Source of the DNA: Lentimicrobiaceae bacterium
Lineage (GTDB): Bacteria > Bacteroidota > Bacteroidia > Bacteroidales > Lentimicrobiaceae
Direction: 5' to 3'
DNA: 5,675 bases
Assembly: GCA_028697695.1 (NCBI GenBank)
Contig: JAQVEI010000174.1
Coordinates: 1-5,675 of the forward strand
The notes under the pieces were generated by a model. It made no database searches. It saw only the letters and a program-made list of their open reading frames with translations, and had not been told where the DNA came from. The position numbers and the translations under genes were made by a program. Positions 4,775 through 5,675 of this stretch are shown here, piece after piece (position 1 is the stretch's first letter; every line of letters starts with the position of its first letter).

Positions 4775-5407
4775 ATGCAAACCGCTAAAATAACTCAATA
4801 TCTCATGGTGCAGGCGCTTGACCGGATATATGAGAAAGTTGCTTCAGGTATTGCCGGTCTTGACACTGCTCCGGCTATGGCCGCTTATTATACATCAAAT
4901 TCCGATTCTGCCCTGTCGGCAGCCAAAGCACTTATCCGTTTTCAAAACTTCAAAGCAGGCTCCAGTGGATTTATAACGGGGCTGGGTGGTGCCATAAGCC
5001 TGCCATTAACCATTCCATTAAACCTGGCTAGTGTATTGTTTATCCAAATCAGGATGATTGCGGCCATTGCCATCATTGGCGGCTATGACCTGCGCGATTC
5101 GAAAGTGAAATCGCTTATCTTTTTATGTCTTGCCGGTAACCTCGCCAAAGATGTGGTAAAGGAAGCAGGAATTGCGGTCGGTACACGGGTGACTTCCCGA
5201 ATCATCTCCTCCATTTCAGAGGATGCCCTGAAAAGCATAACCAAAAGAACCGGAATTACGCTGGCCACCAAAAGCAGCAAAAAAGGAGTACTAAACCTAA
5301 GCAAAGCTGTTCCCATTGCCGGTGGATTAATTGGTGCTTCCATGGATGTTTGGGCAACCAACCTTATGGGTAAACTGGCCATCAGAACTTTTCTTTTTGA
5401 TGAATAA
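4775..5407 (+). CDS. EcsC-family protein
   Basis: A 210-residue protein with the layout of the EcsC family (a domain named after a protein encoded with the Bacillus EcsAB transporter). It has an amphipathic start (residues 1-27), then a hydrophobic glycine-rich block at ~65-103 (GFITGLGGAISLPLTIPLNLASVLFIQIRMIAA...GGYDLRD). A second helix region, VKSLIFLCLAGNLAKDVVKEAG, covers 111-132. A C-terminal hydrophobic segment at 179-206 (VPIAGGLIGASMDVWATNLMGKLAIRTF) is the usual family ending. Association with the inner membrane is likely, with the hydrophobic blocks as re-entrant or membrane-inserted helices. The biochemical role of the family is not established, and I assign none. Length is near that of other short members and the frame is intact. 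The ATG at 4775 fits the start of the conserved region. Confidence 0.9.
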   Translation: MQTAKITQYLMVQALDRIYEKVASGIAGLDTAPAMAAYYTSNSDSALSAAKALIRFQNFKAGSSGFITGLGGAISLPLTIPLNLASVLFIQIRMIAAIAIIGGYDLRDSKVKSLIFLCLAGNLAKDVVKEAGIAVGTRVTSRIISSISEDALKSITKRTGITLATKSSKKGVLNLSKAVPIAGGLIGASMDVWATNLMGKLAIRTFLFDE

Positions 5408-5573
5408 ATACACATCCGGACGATAAATGGTTAAAAAGCGAGCTGATTTCTCCGGATTATGGATGTTCTGCCGATTAATCCTGATAAATCCATTGCATCG
5501 TTTTAACATCAGCCTGCATCCATCTCAAAATATTTTGTATAGAAATACTACATTATCCTTTTAAAAATTATTT

Positions 5574-5595
5574 ACAATAATTGGACGATTATTGT
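5574..5595. promoter_or_regulatory. Operator-like inverted repeat upstream of the last gene
   Basis: ACAATAAT (5574-5581) and ATTATTGT (5588-5595) are perfect 8-base complements around six bases. The repeat lies 11 bases before a perfect -7 box, where a -33 element would be expected, so a regulator bound here could act on that promoter. Confidence 0.45.
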
Positions 5596-5614
5596 GTTCT
5601 AACCTATACATTTG
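5581..5614 (+). promoter_or_regulatory. Candidate promoter of the partial last gene
   Basis: TACATTTG (5607-5614) is a perfect match to TAnnTTTG, 36 bases before the ATG at 5651. The best upstream TTG (5581-5583) is 23 bases away, a long spacer, and lies inside the dyad at 5574-5595. The rest of the gap from 5408 holds no coding frame that I can support. Confidence 0.5.
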
Positions 5615-5650
5615 CATAGATTTTCAAACCATTAACACAATACCGTTTCT

Positions 5651-5675
5651 ATGAAAAAAATTTTTGGGCTGCTGT
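5651..5675 (+). CDS. Start of a gene, probably for an exported protein (cut by the window edge)
   Basis: An ATG followed by eight codons reads MKKIFGLL, the basic-then-hydrophobic start typical of a signal peptide. It runs off the right edge, so nothing can be said about its product. Support comes from the perfect -7 box 36 bases upstream and the lack of any other gene in the preceding 240 bases. Confidence 0.65.

Noticed and set aside
4603..5407. Transporter and EcsC gene as parts of an Ecs-like ABC export system
   Set aside because: The transporter is an MFS protein with no ATPase domain, and no ABC subunits lie nearby. Adjacency alone does not support a joint function.
5083..5415. A 110-codon minus-strand frame
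   Set aside because: It is antisense to the EcsC-family gene and reflects that gene's codon pattern.
5414..5457. ATCCGGA/TCCGGAT inverted repeat as terminator of the EcsC gene
   Set aside because: The 7-base arms are 30 bases apart and no T-run follows, so an intrinsic terminator is not supported.

Overview
The window looks like chromosomal DNA from a member of the Bacteroidota. Four things point there. The first gene ends in a type IX secretion (T9SS) type A sorting domain. Several upstream regions carry the Bacteroidota promoter -7 motif TAnnTTTG, and starts lack clear Shine-Dalgarno sequences. There is an Omp85-type barrel of the short kind common in this phylum. A UMF1/Atg22-like transporter of a type found in the phylum is also present. 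I do not commit to a family or genus.

Layout from left to right: (1) the 3' end of a secreted, probably cell-surface protein (P-domain-like module, immunoglobulin-like strand-rich module, T9SS sorting tail), reading right. (2) A 548-base gap between convergent gene ends, packed with palindromes. It holds five 17-base GAACCCC...GGGGTTC-type palindromes and several larger hairpins, which resolve into two ~113-base composite modules in opposite orientation plus a truncated third. (3) A leftward gene for an Omp85/BamA-TamA barrel protein without POTRA domains. (4) A leftward gene for a 100-residue protein with two membrane helices and a C-terminal zinc ribbon. (5) A 156-base divergent promoter region with a palindrome made of two opposed perfect -7 elements, then two 12-base dyads spaced 30 bases apart. 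(6) A rightward UMF1-family MFS transporter starting at GTG. (7) A rightward EcsC-family protein. (8) A gap with a candidate promoter and operator-like dyad, then the first codons of a gene probably encoding an exported protein.

The genes do not form a recognisable pathway or defence system. The common theme is the cell envelope: a secreted protein, an outer membrane barrel, a small membrane protein, an inner membrane transporter and a probably membrane-associated EcsC protein. Each looks like its own transcription unit, except that the zinc-ribbon and Omp85 genes could be partly co-transcribed. The part least explained by standard annotation is the structured repeat array at 811-1299.
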